Source: Candidatus Hemicellulosilyticus sp. P3 (GTDB lineage Bacteria > Bacteroidota > Bacteroidia > Bacteroidales > P3). From it: a DNA stretch of 64,000 bases. The position numbers and the translations under genes were made by a program. Below the pieces are notes generated by a model, which saw only the letters and a program-made list of their open reading frames with translations, searched no databases and was not told the origin of the DNA. The stretch covers positions 148,731-212,730 of the forward strand of contig LPNH01000003.1 of NCBI GenBank assembly GCA_001543385.1, in the 5' to 3' direction. Each line of letters begins with the position of its first letter. Position 1 is the first letter of the stretch. Shown here piece by piece: positions 9,920 through 18,325 of this stretch.

Positions 9920-9985
9920 GATAAAATGTCAAAACGAGAAACCAATTTATTAACCCGGTCGCAAGACCATAAAACAAACAAAACA

Positions 9986-10282
9986 ATGAAAAAGTTTTTC
10001 TTCACCATTGCCATCGCCGCTGCTTTCGCTTTTGGGATGACGGCTTGTAACAACAACAACGCCAACGAGGCTGCCACTGAGGACACCGCCCAGGCTGCTG
10101 TCTGCGAGAAAGCCTGCGCCCACGAGTGTGAGCACAACTGCATGTGCGCCGACACGACCTGCAAGGAAAAAAAATGCGAAGGTTGTGAGAATCATGGCAC
10201 AGAGAATTGCTGCAAGGCGAAAGCGGGAGAGAAAGCTGCTTGCGAAAGTGCCTGCGAGCACAAGTGCGAGCATGCCAAGTAA
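9986..10282 (+). CDS. Small Cys/His-rich lipoprotein inside the decarboxylase operon
   Basis: 98 residues from ATG 9986; an upstream in-frame ATG at 9926 would add 20 polar residues ahead of the signal peptide and is unlikely. A lipoprotein signal peptide ends in a lipobox with Cys21 (MTAC). The mature part holds 13 further Cys and 5 His in under 80 residues. It contains a duplicated C-E-x-A-C-x-H-x-C-E-H block at its start and end, which suggests metal or redox binding. No known family comes to mind. It is placed between mmdA and the OadG-like gene, 66 bases after the former. A role in the pump is not shown; metal storage, sensing or a neutral passenger are alternatives. Confidence 0.8.
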   Translation: MKKFFFTIAIAAAFAFGMTACNNNNANEAATEDTAQAAVCEKACAHECEHNCMCADTTCKEKKCEGCENHGTENCCKAKAGEKAACESACEHKCEHAK

Positions 10283-10297
10283 GCTTCTCATGCTTTG

Positions 10298-10344
10298 AGC
10301 TGTCCGGAGGTGCAGCCATTTCAGTGACGCATCTCCGGAGAGCT
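10298..10344 (+). other. Strong RNA hairpin between the lipoprotein and OadG-like genes
   Basis: The arms 10298-10313 and 10329-10344 pair over 16 positions with one mismatch and one G-U pair, around a 15-base loop. No T-run follows, so it is not a typical intrinsic terminator. It could act as an RNA-processing or stability element, or a weak attenuator that sets different levels for the genes before and after it. Confidence 0.6.
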
Positions 10345-10395
10345 TACTGCAAAGACTGATGATTTGTTTTGATTGTTTTGAGATTGAAAACAGTA

Positions 10396-11376
10396 ATGAG
10401 TATATTGTTAAAAAGTATATCTGTGTGTCTGCTGACACTCTTTATGGGTGTGGCCCAGGCACAGCCCGGCCCACAAGGCGCCGGAGTCTGTCCGGACATG
10501 CATCCGGACGACATGATGCCTTTATGCTGGGACGAACAACCGTTGGAGTTCGCTTCGGCAGGAGCCTGCTATATTCCTTGGCTTGACGGCGTAGTGCTGA
10601 TTGACAGTGTTGAATGCTCGATCAACTTCCTTGTCCGCGAGGGCGATACGATGCGTTGCTGCGGCACGTATGTCACCGATAATATTTTGGGTCGTCATGA
10701 TTTGCCCAAAATTGTCCGGCCCAAGTCTTTGGGGATTTTGGGCGACTGCATTGTACTGTTGGCCTCTTCGGCTGGCGATTCCGCTTTCCTGGCCCTTCTA
10801 CCGCTTAATGTCGACAAGGAAAAATCCGAGATGAAGCCCTGTGCCGTCATCGGTTTCAACAGTAGTGCGTATGCATTCCAGATCTTACCCGATTCCAAAG
10901 AGATTCTGGTCATGGGTAAAAATGCATTGGGCTACGACATTTATTATGTGTCTTTTGACGATGATATGGCTACGCTTACCCTTTCGTCAAAGTGTCACTA
11001 TCATGTACCCCGTCAAGCGGAGCGCATCCAGTCGTCCGACCCTTCCGGTGTTGGACTCACCGTTGTGGCTGTCGTGGTTGTCTTCCTGCTGTTGGCATGT
11101 ATATGCTTTATCATGAAAGGATTTGCGAGCAGTGCTACGAAAGTGCAAAACCGTAGCGGCAAGCAATCTGCCGCATCGACAGGTGTCGCGGCGACTGCCA
11201 CGGCCAATTCAACCGAAGAGGTCTATGCCGCTATCGCTGCCGCCATTTATACTTACAATGAGGAATTGCATGACGAAGAGAACACTGTCATCACCATTCA
11301 AAAAGTGGAGCGTTCGTGGACTCCTTGGAATGCGAAATTCTACAACATGAACAAATATTTTAACAATAGACGATAA
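10396..11376 (+). CDS. OadG-like sodium-pump decarboxylase small subunit with long extracytoplasmic N-terminus
   Basis: 326 residues from ATG 10396 (an ATG at 10369 is also open). It has a signal peptide (MSILLKSISVC... to about residue 22), then some 190 residues with several Cys, predicted outside the cytoplasm. One transmembrane helix follows at about 218-240, then a cytoplasmic tail rich in Ala/Thr ending in a basic segment. The helix-plus-tail resembles the gamma/delta (OadG) subunit that anchors the alpha subunit to the membrane beta subunit. Classical OadG proteins are around 80-120 residues, so the N-terminal domain is extra. The stop overlaps the start of the biotin carrier by one base (TAATG), implying translational coupling. 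Confidence 0.75.
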   Translation: MSILLKSISVCLLTLFMGVAQAQPGPQGAGVCPDMHPDDMMPLCWDEQPLEFASAGACYIPWLDGVVLIDSVECSINFLVREGDTMRCCGTYVTDNILGRHDLPKIVRPKSLGILGDCIVLLASSAGDSAFLALLPLNVDKEKSEMKPCAVIGFNSSAYAFQILPDSKEILVMGKNALGYDIYYVSFDDDMATLTLSSKCHYHVPRQAERIQSSDPSGVGLTVVAVVVVFLLLACICFIMKGFASSATKVQNRSGKQSAASTGVAATATANSTEEVYAAIAAAIYTYNEELHDEENTVITIQKVERSWTPWNAKFYNMNKYFNNRR

Positions 11377-11822
11377 TGAAAAGTTTCAAGTTTAATATAA
11401 ACGGTACAGCATATAATGTTGATATCAAGGAAGTCGAGGGACAGGAAATTAAACTGGAGGTGAACGGTACCTCCTACGATGTCACCGTCGACCAAGAGAT
11501 GCGTGCCAAACACACGACCACCGTCATCAACCGTCAAACCACTCCGCGTGTAGCAGCAGCTCATGGGGATGTGCAGCGCTCCGCCACCCCGAAACCATCG
11601 GCCCAGTCCGGCAGCAAAGTCGCGACTCCGCTGCCCGGCACTATTCTGGATGTCTTTGTCAATGTGGGAGACGTGGTCAAGGCTGGTCAAAATGTTGTTT
11701 TACTCGAAGCCATGAAGATGGAAAACAACATCGAGGCCGACTGCGACGGCACTGTAACGGCTGTCAATGTGCGCAAAGGTGACAATGTCCTCGAAGGCGA
11801 CACTCTCATCGTTATCGGATAA
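11376..11822 (+). CDS. mmdC: Biotin carboxyl-carrier subunit of the decarboxylase
   Basis: Carries the carboxyl group on biotin between the carboxyltransferase and the membrane decarboxylase. 148 residues. The C-terminal biotinyl domain has the EAMKMENN motif at 111-118, with Lys114 as the biotin site. A linker rich in Thr, Pro and Ala (about 45-80) joins it to an N-terminal segment containing two similar NGT-x-Y-x-V strands (about 9-16 and 30-37). It starts on the last base of the preceding stop codon. It may be called the gamma subunit in other nomenclatures. Confidence 0.93.
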   Translation: MKSFKFNINGTAYNVDIKEVEGQEIKLEVNGTSYDVTVDQEMRAKHTTTVINRQTTPRVAAAHGDVQRSATPKPSAQSGSKVATPLPGTILDVFVNVGDVVKAGQNVVLLEAMKMENNIEADCDGTVTAVNVRKGDNVLEGDTLIVIG

Positions 11823-11862
11823 GAGAATACACTAAATTTCAACCTTCAATTTACAAATTCTA

Positions 11863-13035
11863 ATGTTGAGTTTATTAGCCACAGGTGGTTTTATGGACTT
11901 TATGTCAACCCAGTTGATGCAGTTTTTGCAGTATACGGGTTTTGCCAATGTCACCATAGGCCACATTATCATGATATTGATTGGCTTGATTTTTATATTT
12001 TTAGGAATCAAGTTTGAGTTTGAGCCGCTGTTGCTTGTTCCCATAGGATTCGGTATTCTTGTAGGCAACATCCCATTCTACCCCGGTTTGAAGATCGGCG
12101 TCTACGAACACGGATCTGTGTTGAATATCCTGTACCATGGTGTTCAAAACGGCTGGTACCCACCCTTGATATTCTTGGGTATCGGCGCTATGACTGATTT
12201 TTCAGCGCTTTTGTCCAATCCCAAGTTGTTTCTGATTGGTGCCGCTGCGCAGTGTGGCATTTTTGCCGCCTATATGGGTGCTTTGGCCTTGGGCTTTGCT
12301 CCCAATGAGGCCGGCGCTATCGGTATTATCGGCGGTGCTGACGGCCCCACGGCCATTTTTCTTTCCAGTCAGCTGGCTCCCGAGCTGATGGGAGCCATCG
12401 CCGTGTCGGCTTATTCCTATATGGCCCTTGTGCCTGTCATCCAGCCCCCCATTATGCGCTTGATGACCACCCCCAAGGAACGCACCATTCGGATGAAACC
12501 GCCACGCCAAGTTTCCAAACTTGAAAAGATTTGTTTCCCCATTGTTTGTTTTCTTTTCTGCGCTTTCATTGTACCGTCCGGCCTGCCGCTGTTGGGTATG
12601 CTCTTTTTCGGCAATCTGCTTAAGGAGTGCGGTGTCACCAAGCGTTTGTCGGAGGTTGCCTCCAATGCCATCGTCAATATCTGCACCCTGCTGATTGGAC
12701 TTACCGTCGGCGCTTCCACGCAGGCCACCTCATTCTTGACAGGTCGCTCTGTGCTTATCTTTGCCTTAGGCGCATTCTCGTTTGCCGTGGCCACCTTCTG
12801 CGGTGTGGGTTTTGTCAAGCTCTTTAATCTGTTTCTCAAGGAAGGTAACAAAATCAACCCGCTTATCGGAAACTCAGGCGTCAGTGCCGTGCCCGATGCG
12901 GCGCGTGTGTCGAACAGTGTCGGTTTGGAGTACGACAAGACCAATTACCTGCTCCAACATGCCATGGGTCCCAATGTGGCCGGTGTGGTCGGTTCTGCTG
13001 TGGCGGCCGGTATATTGCTCGCCTTCCTTCATTAG
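11863..13035 (+). CDS. mmdB: Sodium-translocating methylmalonyl-CoA decarboxylase beta subunit
   Basis: Membrane subunit that decarboxylates carboxybiotin and exports Na+. 390 residues, largely hydrophobic, with the family block GGADGPTAIFLSSQ around 158-170. Asp160 corresponds to the essential acidic residue of the oxaloacetate decarboxylase beta subunit. It is the last gene of the operon, 40 bases after the biotin carrier, and is followed by a strong terminator at 13058. With the five genes upstream it makes a complete epimerase plus sodium-pump module. Its sequence alone does not distinguish it from oxaloacetate decarboxylase beta; the epimerase neighbour decides the substrate. Confidence 0.94.
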   Translation: MLSLLATGGFMDFMSTQLMQFLQYTGFANVTIGHIIMILIGLIFIFLGIKFEFEPLLLVPIGFGILVGNIPFYPGLKIGVYEHGSVLNILYHGVQNGWYPPLIFLGIGAMTDFSALLSNPKLFLIGAAAQCGIFAAYMGALALGFAPNEAGAIGIIGGADGPTAIFLSSQLAPELMGAIAVSAYSYMALVPVIQPPIMRLMTTPKERTIRMKPPRQVSKLEKICFPIVCFLFCAFIVPSGLPLLGMLFFGNLLKECGVTKRLSEVASNAIVNICTLLIGLTVGASTQATSFLTGRSVLIFALGAFSFAVATFCGVGFVKLFNLFLKEGNKINPLIGNSGVSAVPDAARVSNSVGLEYDKTNYLLQHAMGPNVAGVVGSAVAAGILLAFLH

Positions 13036-13057
13036 TCTATCCGTTTAAATCAATCTC

Positions 13058-13098
13058 AGGCCCCGGAAGTCAAATGACTCTCGGGGCCTGTTGTTTTT
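13058..13098 (+). terminator. Intrinsic terminator of the decarboxylase operon
   Basis: Perfect 8-base arms AGGCCCCG (13058-13065) and CGGGGCCT (13082-13089) with a 16-base loop, followed by a T-rich tract. It lies 23 bases after the mmdB stop. Confidence 0.85.
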
Positions 13099-13226
13099 CC
13101 CGGGGCTCGCCATGTCTGCAGGCTGTCGTTCCGAGTTGTCTGTCGAGGTGTGTGGCGAGATGAAAGGGGTGTGTATGCTGTCTTGACACAGCCTGCTACG
13201 CCTTTGACATCGAAGATGCCATAATC

Positions 13227-13451
13227 CCAAATCGGTTGTTAGGATTTATGTCATATTGGTATTTGTTTCGAGCAGATTGGCTGCATCACTGGTGAACGTT
13301 GCGCAAAGTGAGTGCAGAGTAAACGACTGGGATGTGGACAAGATGCCGAAAGAAATGCTGATATGGCATGAATAGACCTATAAAAGGGCATTATAACGAA
13401 TAGTCGGTCTAATGACCGATTCGGGATAATCAATCCTAACGACCGATTCGG
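13227..13451. repeat. 225-base segment bounded by 20-base inverted repeats, with a third repeat copy
   Basis: The stretch 13036-13452 contains no gene I can support. Within it, 13227-13246 (core AATCGGTTGTTAGGATT) is the inverted match of 13432-13451 with two differences. A further partial copy of the same unit lies at 13409-13424, in the same orientation as the right-hand one and 27 bases from it. That partial copy and its neighbour 13402-13409 also make a small palindrome. The right end abuts the stop codon of the exporter gene at 13453. It could be a miniature mobile element, a cluster of operator-like sites or a transcript-end structure. No target-site duplication is evident. Confidence 0.45.
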
Positions 13452-13452
13452 C

Positions 13453-14484
13453 CTAAATGAAGAAGAGACAGACTCCGGCCACACTGATAGCAGCTCCCGC
13501 CACTTCGCGCGGGGTGACACGTTGGTGGAACAGCCATACCGACGGGGCGATGATGAGTATGGGGGTAAGGGCAAAGAGCGTCTGTGCGATGCCTGCCGCA
13601 GTATATTGGGTGGCCAGCAATGAGAGGCTGACCCCTGCAAACGGGCCAAACAGGGTGGAACCCCATGCACACCACATGGCTTTCCGGTCACTGACGGCAT
13701 GTCTGATTTGCGATTTCCAGTCCCTGTGGGTCAGCATCAGCAGTAGCAGGAATCCCGCAAACCCCAACATGGCACGGATGAGAGTGGCGGCAAACGGCAT
13801 GCTTAGATAGAACGGTATTGGAATCAGTGCGCCGCTGGGTGTCGCCTGGCTGTCAAATCCGCAGCTCGTCAAAGCCTGGTCGTAGTGTAACAACCCGTTT
13901 TTGCTCAACACCAAGCCAATACCTTGACAAATGCCTGCCATGACTGCGAAAAAGATGCCTTTTGCCGGAAGCACAAGGCTGAATCGTGTGAAAGTGGAGT
14001 CGGACGCATCGGTTGCCCCCGTTTTGTCCGGGTTGAGAGGTGGATCTGCCGGTTCTTTTCTCGACAGAATGGAGAGGCAGATGCCGGATAGCGTCACCAC
14101 CATGCCGATAATCGCCAGCGGCTGCATTCGCTCGCCCAGCAATATCCGGCCGGTGATAGCGGCCGCAGGCGCCGAAAGCGTCATGAACAATTGCCCGAAC
14201 CGGGATCCGATAAGGATATATCCTTTCATCAAGCAGTAGTCTCCCACAACGTAACCGACCATGCTGGAGGCCAGCATCCACATCCAAGTGGCTCTATCTG
14301 CGTAGCGAGGCCACGGCATACCCATTGTCAACCATAATGTCAGAGCCAGCAACACGAGCGACAGCCCCATCCGTGTCAGGTTGAATGGCAGAGACCCCAT
14401 GCGTTTCGACCCAGTCTCTGCAAAAAGAGCCGTGGCTGTCCACATGACTGCCACGGAGAGAGAAAGTATTTCGCCGACAAACAT
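13453..14484 (-). CDS. EamA/DMT-family membrane transporter
   Basis: 343 residues made of two related halves, each with about five transmembrane helices, separated by a polar loop at about 145-165. This is the drug/metabolite transporter (EamA) layout, usually an exporter or permease of amino acids, nucleotide-sugar precursors or other small metabolites. The start MFVGEILSLSVAVMWTATALF fits the first EamA helix. Substrate cannot be told. It lies 44 bases downstream of the PhzF-like gene on the same strand, so the two may be co-transcribed. Confidence 0.88.
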   Translation of the reverse strand: MFVGEILSLSVAVMWTATALFAETGSKRMGSLPFNLTRMGLSLVLLALTLWLTMGMPWPRYADRATWMWMLASSMVGYVVGDYCLMKGYILIGSRFGQLFMTLSAPAAAITGRILLGERMQPLAIIGMVVTLSGICLSILSRKEPADPPLNPDKTGATDASDSTFTRFSLVLPAKGIFFAVMAGICQGIGLVLSKNGLLHYDQALTSCGFDSQATPSGALIPIPFYLSMPFAATLIRAMLGFAGFLLLLMLTHRDWKSQIRHAVSDRKAMWCAWGSTLFGPFAGVSLSLLATQYTAAGIAQTLFALTPILIIAPSVWLFHQRVTPREVAGAAISVAGVCLFFI

Positions 14485-14528
14485 TGCGGTAGGATATTAT
14501 GCTAAATGCAGCCGAATCACCCGGGCTC

Positions 14529-15371
14529 TCATATTTTCAATTCGCCACGGGATAGAATGTAGGCGGTGCCTCCCACATAGACACTGCCGTCGGTGTCGAT
14601 GCGGGTGGCGATGACAGACGGACGCCCCATGGCTTCTCCCTGCAGAAACGAGCAAGAGCTGTTTCCGTCCAGCAGATTGTGATGCATCAGATAGTATGTC
14701 AGAGCAGCGTTGGCTGTGCCCGTGGCCGATTCCTCCGTTACGCCGTACAAAGGTGCGAAGTTACGGACGTGGGCAGTGTGATGGTCGTTGGATAAGGCAA
14801 ATGCATGGATGCTGACGGCCTTGTGCTTTTTAGTGAGGTCGGCAATCAGTCTCATGTCGGGGTTCAAATTATTAAGGGTCTCCTTGTCGGTTATCGGCAA
14901 CATGATGTCTTTCAGGCCGGCATAGGCGCTCTGTACGGGCAGCGTGGTGTTTTGTATGTCCAATCCCACGGCACTGTATAGCGCGGCGCTCTCCTCGGCG
15001 GGAAACGGGTTGTCAATGCCGGCTTGAGCCATCTGCATCATAACCTTGGCACCGGCTTCCACGTCAAGTTCTCCGGCTTGGGTGAGTGCGCAGCATGAAC
15101 CGTCGGCCATGCCTTCGCTATGGAGCAGTGCAAATGCGGCAATGGTGGCATGGCCGCACAAGGCCACTTCATGGCATGGGGTGAAATAGCGAAGTGTGAA
15201 TCGTCGGTCGCCGCTGTTGCGCACGAATACAGTTTCCGAGTAGCGCAACTCTGCGGCAATCAATTGCATGGTTTTCTCGTCGGGGAAGTGGGTTCCCTCC
15301 AATAGCACGACACCGGCCGGATTGCCGCCGAACGGTTGGTTGGTGAATGCGTCGACAATATAATATTGCAT
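14529..15371 (-). CDS. PhzF-family isomerase-like protein
   Basis: 280 residues of the diaminopimelate-epimerase-like PhzF fold. Family blocks are visible: DAFTNQPFGGNPAGVV (7-22), YSETVF (44-49) with the likely catalytic Glu45, and a later GVTEESATGTANAAL. Enterobacterial YddE and phenazine PhzF belong here. No phenazine genes are near, so it is the widespread orphan type whose substrate is unknown. It precedes the EamA exporter on the minus strand; a metabolite-plus-exporter pairing is possible but unproven. Confidence 0.9.
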   Translation of the reverse strand: MQYYIVDAFTNQPFGGNPAGVVLLEGTHFPDEKTMQLIAAELRYSETVFVRNSGDRRFTLRYFTPCHEVALCGHATIAAFALLHSEGMADGSCCALTQAGELDVEAGAKVMMQMAQAGIDNPFPAEESAALYSAVGLDIQNTTLPVQSAYAGLKDIMLPITDKETLNNLNPDMRLIADLTKKHKAVSIHAFALSNDHHTAHVRNFAPLYGVTEESATGTANAALTYYLMHHNLLDGNSSCSFLQGEAMGRPSVIATRIDTDGSVYVGGTAYILSRGELKI

Positions 15372-15440
15372 GAGACAAAAATTAGAGACTCTGAAAAGAT
15401 AAAAGATGATTTACTGGATAGCGTAAAGTTTGTCCAACAA

Positions 15441-15468
15441 AAAAGAGACCTTTTTGAAGGTCTCTTTT
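15441..15468 (-). terminator. Intrinsic terminator of tRNA-Glu
   Basis: Perfect 10-base inverted repeat AAAAGAGACC / GGTCTCTTTT with an 8-base loop. Read on the minus strand it continues into a run of T and begins 2 bases after the tRNA end. Confidence 0.85.
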
Positions 15469-15469
15469 G

Positions 15470-15543
15470 TACCGCATATCAGAGTCGAACTGATGATCTT
15501 CTGCGTGAGAGGCAGATGTCCTGGACCACTAGACGAATGCGGC
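15470..15543 (-). tRNA. tRNA-Glu (anticodon CTC)
   Basis: A 74-base cloverleaf reads on the minus strand from 15543. The acceptor stem GCCGCAT pairs with ATGCGGT (one G-U pair), with discriminator A. The D-arm runs around GTCT...GGAC, the anticodon stem is TCTGC/GCAGA with loop CTCTCAC, and the T-stem is ATCAG/CTGAT with loop TTCGACT. The anticodon CTC reads GAG. CCA is not encoded. It has its own promoter (15567-15574) and terminator. Confidence 0.93.
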
Positions 15544-15566
15544 AGATCTTTGTTCCAAATCGGATG

Positions 15567-15574
15567 CAAAGATA
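15567..15574 (-). promoter_or_regulatory. Promoter -7 element for tRNA-Glu
   Basis: TATCTTTG on the minus strand, 24 bases upstream of the tRNA 5' end, matches TAnnTTTG and would start the transcript just ahead of the mature tRNA. Confidence 0.65.
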
Positions 15575-15629
15575 CAGTTATTTTTTGATATGGGAAAATA
15601 ATTGGCTAAATATTTTCTATATCGTTGAT

Positions 15630-16340
15630 TCATGCCATGTTGTGAAATACGTTCACCACGTCGTCGTCATTTTCCAGACGTTCGATCAGGGCATTGACTT
15701 CCTCTTGTTCGTTCTCATTCAATTCGCGCATGGAGAGCGGAATGCGTTCGAACTTAAAAGATTTGATTTCAAGCCCGTTATCTTCCAGATATTTGGATAT
15801 GGGGCCATAGTTTTTGAAATCGGCGTAAATCATGATTTCGTCCTCGTCGCGGAACACTTCGTCAATGTCACAGTCAATGAGATTGAGCTCCAGCTCATCC
15901 ATGTCAATCTCATCTTTATAGGCCACTACGAAACTGCATTTGCGTTCAAAGAGGAAGTCGTTCATGCCCATGGTGCCCAGTTCGCCTTTACCGCGGACAA
16001 ATGCAGCTCTGACATTGGCGACAGTGCGGGTGGGATTGTCTGTGGCGGTTTCGACGACGATGGCGATGCCGTGAGGTCCTTTTCCGTCGTAGACGACTTC
16101 TTTATAGGCGCTGGTGTCTTTGTCGGTGGCTCGTTTGATGGCCCGTTCGACATTTTCCTTGGGCATACTTTCGCTTTTGGCCGTAGCCATAAGCAGACGG
16201 AGACGGAGGTTGCTGGAAGGGTCGGGGCCGCCGGCGATAACAGCCATTTCAATTTCTTTTCCAATCTTGGTGAATGTTCGGGCCATGTGCCCCCAGCGTT
16301 TCAGTTTTCTTGCTTTGCGATATTCAAATGCGCGACCCAT
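15630..16340 (-). CDS. YebC/PmpR-family regulatory protein
   Basis: 236 residues, standard length for the YebC/TACO1 family. The N-terminal part (AFEYRKARKLKRWGHMARTF, then IAGGPDPSSNLRLR) and the acidic C-terminal third are typical. Members have been described as transcriptional regulators and, more recently, as ribosome-associated factors that help translate proline-rich stretches; which applies here cannot be told. The first two residues are MG rather than the usual MAGH seen in proteobacterial YebC. It stands alone between tRNA-Glu and the SulP transporter. Confidence 0.92.
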   Translation of the reverse strand: MGRAFEYRKARKLKRWGHMARTFTKIGKEIEMAVIAGGPDPSSNLRLRLLMATAKSESMPKENVERAIKRATDKDTSAYKEVVYDGKGPHGIAIVVETATDNPTRTVANVRAAFVRGKGELGTMGMNDFLFERKCSFVVAYKDEIDMDELELNLIDCDIDEVFRDEDEIMIYADFKNYGPISKYLEDNGLEIKSFKFERIPLSMRELNENEQEEVNALIERLENDDDVVNVFHNMA

Positions 16341-16429
16341 AATGATAAGATAGGTTTAATGGTTGAAGAAATAATATGTCGTCTTTCAGATGAATAGATA
16401 TCACCGGTTTTTGCTGCAGTGATGTTATG

Positions 16430-16451
16430 CCGGGCAAAATTGTATGCCCGG
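16430..16451. terminator. Terminator-like hairpin downstream of the SulP gene
   Basis: Arms CCGGGCA (16430-16436) and TGCCCGG (16445-16451) enclose 8 bases. It lies 19 bases past the SulP stop, but no T-run follows on the minus strand, so efficient intrinsic termination is uncertain. Confidence 0.4.
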
Positions 16452-16469
16452 ATTGTTTTGATTATATGT

Positions 16470-18251
16470 TTAATCCGTAAACCCCAACTCTTTTCTCAGA
16501 AATGTGCTGCAGTCCTCGAAAGTTTTGAAGGTGTGTTCCTCCGGAACGACATCGGGAATAACATCCATCTTTTTCAGCATATAAAGAGGCTGGGGTTGAA
16601 TGATGGTCATAAGCACCATGATATTGCGGGCCTGCAGGTCTTTGATGGCCGTCTCCATGGCATAAAGTCCGGACTGGTCCATGAAGCTGACCAGTTTCAT
16701 CCGGATAACCACCACCTTTGCATGGTCGGGCACGTCGCTCATCACCTCCTGGAACCGGGTGATGGAACCGAAGAAGATAGGACCGTTGAGCCGTTGGATG
16801 TATATATGTTGGAGCATCTCGTCGCTGATGCCGGTCTCGTCATGCCACGGTATCGTTTTGTCAAAACCTGCCGCGCCAAGCTGGGTGGGGTGCCGGCTTA
16901 CATCGCTGGCCATATCCGAAGAGCTGTAACCTCCCTCCACAAGGTCGCTGGCTCGTTTCATGAACAGCACGCAGGCGATGACCATGCCGATACCCACTGC
17001 CGTCAGCAGGTCTACAAAGACGGTGGTGAAAAAAACTACGAGTAACACCACGGCGTCGGCTCGCGGAATCTTGAGAAGGTCTTTGAAACCTTTGAAGTCG
17101 ATAATGCTCCATCCCACGGTGATAAGAATGCCGGCCAGCACTGAGAGCGGTACATATTTGACCAGGCTGCCCAGTCCGAGCAGAATGGCAAGCAACAGCA
17201 ACGAGTGTGTCATGCCGCTGACCCGGGTGCGGCCACCGCTCTTCACGTTGACCACGGTGCGCATGGTTGCACCTGCGCCGGCTATGCCACAGAAAAGGCC
17301 GGCAATGGTGTTGCCGACACCTTGTCCGATCAGTTCGCGGTTGCTATTGTGTTTCGTCTTGGTGATGTTATCGGCCACGACAGAGGTGAGCAGCGTGTCG
17401 ATAGAGCCGAGTCCGGCTAATGTCAATCCCGGCACCAGTGCGGCTTTGACGATTGCCATCCAGTCTAATCCTGAGAGCGGTATGTCGGCCCGGGCGAAAA
17501 AGGGCATGGGCAGGCCGGCCGGAATGTCACCGATGGTGAGTTGCGCCGGCAAGTGGCAGAATAACGACACCACCGTCACGACAATCAAGGCTATCAGGGT
17601 GGCAGGCACCTTTTTGGTGAGCAGCGGGAATAGATAGATAATGGCAACCGTGCCTAATCCAAGCAGCAGCGCTGTGGTTGAGATGCCGTCTGCGAGGTGT
17701 TGTGGCAATTCGGTCAGCATATCGACCACCAGCACCGGCGATTTTTGGCCTATCAGCGGGTAAAGCTGCTGCAGGATGATGATAACGCCGATGCCGCTCA
17801 TGAATCCCGAGAGCACAGGGTAGGGGATGTAGCGTATGTATTTGCCTATTTTGATGATTCCGAACAGTATCTGAAACAATCCGCAGAATACACCGGCCAT
17901 TGACATGCTCACTAAAACAGCCGACAGACTGCCCTGCGAGGCGGTCCAGGCACCGGATATCAACGATGCTGTGATGACGGTCATAGGGCCTGTGGGACCG
18001 CTGATTTGGCATTTGGTTCCGCCAAAGAGCGAAGCAAAGAACCCCAACAATGTCGCGCCAATCAATCCGGCCAAGGCGCCGATGGAAGCCGCAGCGGGAT
18101 GGTCAATACCTCCAAACGCCTGTATTCCGAACGCCAAAGCTAATGGCAGCGCCACGATGCCGGCCGTTATACCGCCGAAGATGTCGCCTTTCAGTGTCGA
18201 TTCAGTTTTTTGATTCTTTGGTTCTTTATTTTTCATTTCTCCAGTCTTCAT
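16470..18251 (-). CDS. SulP-family anion transporter with STAS domain
   Basis: 593 residues. A membrane domain of about 10-14 helices with the SulP signature (GGITAGIVALPLALAFGIQ near residues 27-45) is followed by a C-terminal STAS domain (about 450-570; note VVIRMKLVSFMDQSGLYA). Relatives move sulfate, bicarbonate or C4-dicarboxylates, often with Na+ or H+; the substrate is not decidable here. The first 20 residues are polar and Lys-rich, and an alternative start exists at Met6. A TAAATTTG element lies just upstream. Confidence 0.92.
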   Translation of the reverse strand: MKTGEMKNKEPKNQKTESTLKGDIFGGITAGIVALPLALAFGIQAFGGIDHPAAASIGALAGLIGATLLGFFASLFGGTKCQISGPTGPMTVITASLISGAWTASQGSLSAVLVSMSMAGVFCGLFQILFGIIKIGKYIRYIPYPVLSGFMSGIGVIIILQQLYPLIGQKSPVLVVDMLTELPQHLADGISTTALLLGLGTVAIIYLFPLLTKKVPATLIALIVVTVVSLFCHLPAQLTIGDIPAGLPMPFFARADIPLSGLDWMAIVKAALVPGLTLAGLGSIDTLLTSVVADNITKTKHNSNRELIGQGVGNTIAGLFCGIAGAGATMRTVVNVKSGGRTRVSGMTHSLLLLAILLGLGSLVKYVPLSVLAGILITVGWSIIDFKGFKDLLKIPRADAVVLLVVFFTTVFVDLLTAVGIGMVIACVLFMKRASDLVEGGYSSSDMASDVSRHPTQLGAAGFDKTIPWHDETGISDEMLQHIYIQRLNGPIFFGSITRFQEVMSDVPDHAKVVVIRMKLVSFMDQSGLYAMETAIKDLQARNIMVLMTIIQPQPLYMLKKMDVIPDVVPEEHTFKTFEDCSTFLRKELGFTD

Positions 18252-18294
18252 TTGCAGTTGTTTCCGTATACATTGGCGAAACGCCGGAAAATTG

Positions 18295-18302
18295 CAAATT
18301 TA
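18295..18302 (-). promoter_or_regulatory. Promoter -7 element for the SulP gene
   Basis: TAAATTTG on the minus strand, 43 bases upstream of the SulP ATG at 18251, matches TAnnTTTG. No convincing -33 element. Confidence 0.5.
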
Positions 18303-18325
18303 CAAAAATCATACGTCATTGCTGC

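Noticed and set aside
15336..16397. 353-codon plus-strand frame across the YebC-like gene and tRNA
   Set aside because: It is antisense to a clear YebC-like gene and to tRNA-Glu, with no family resemblance.
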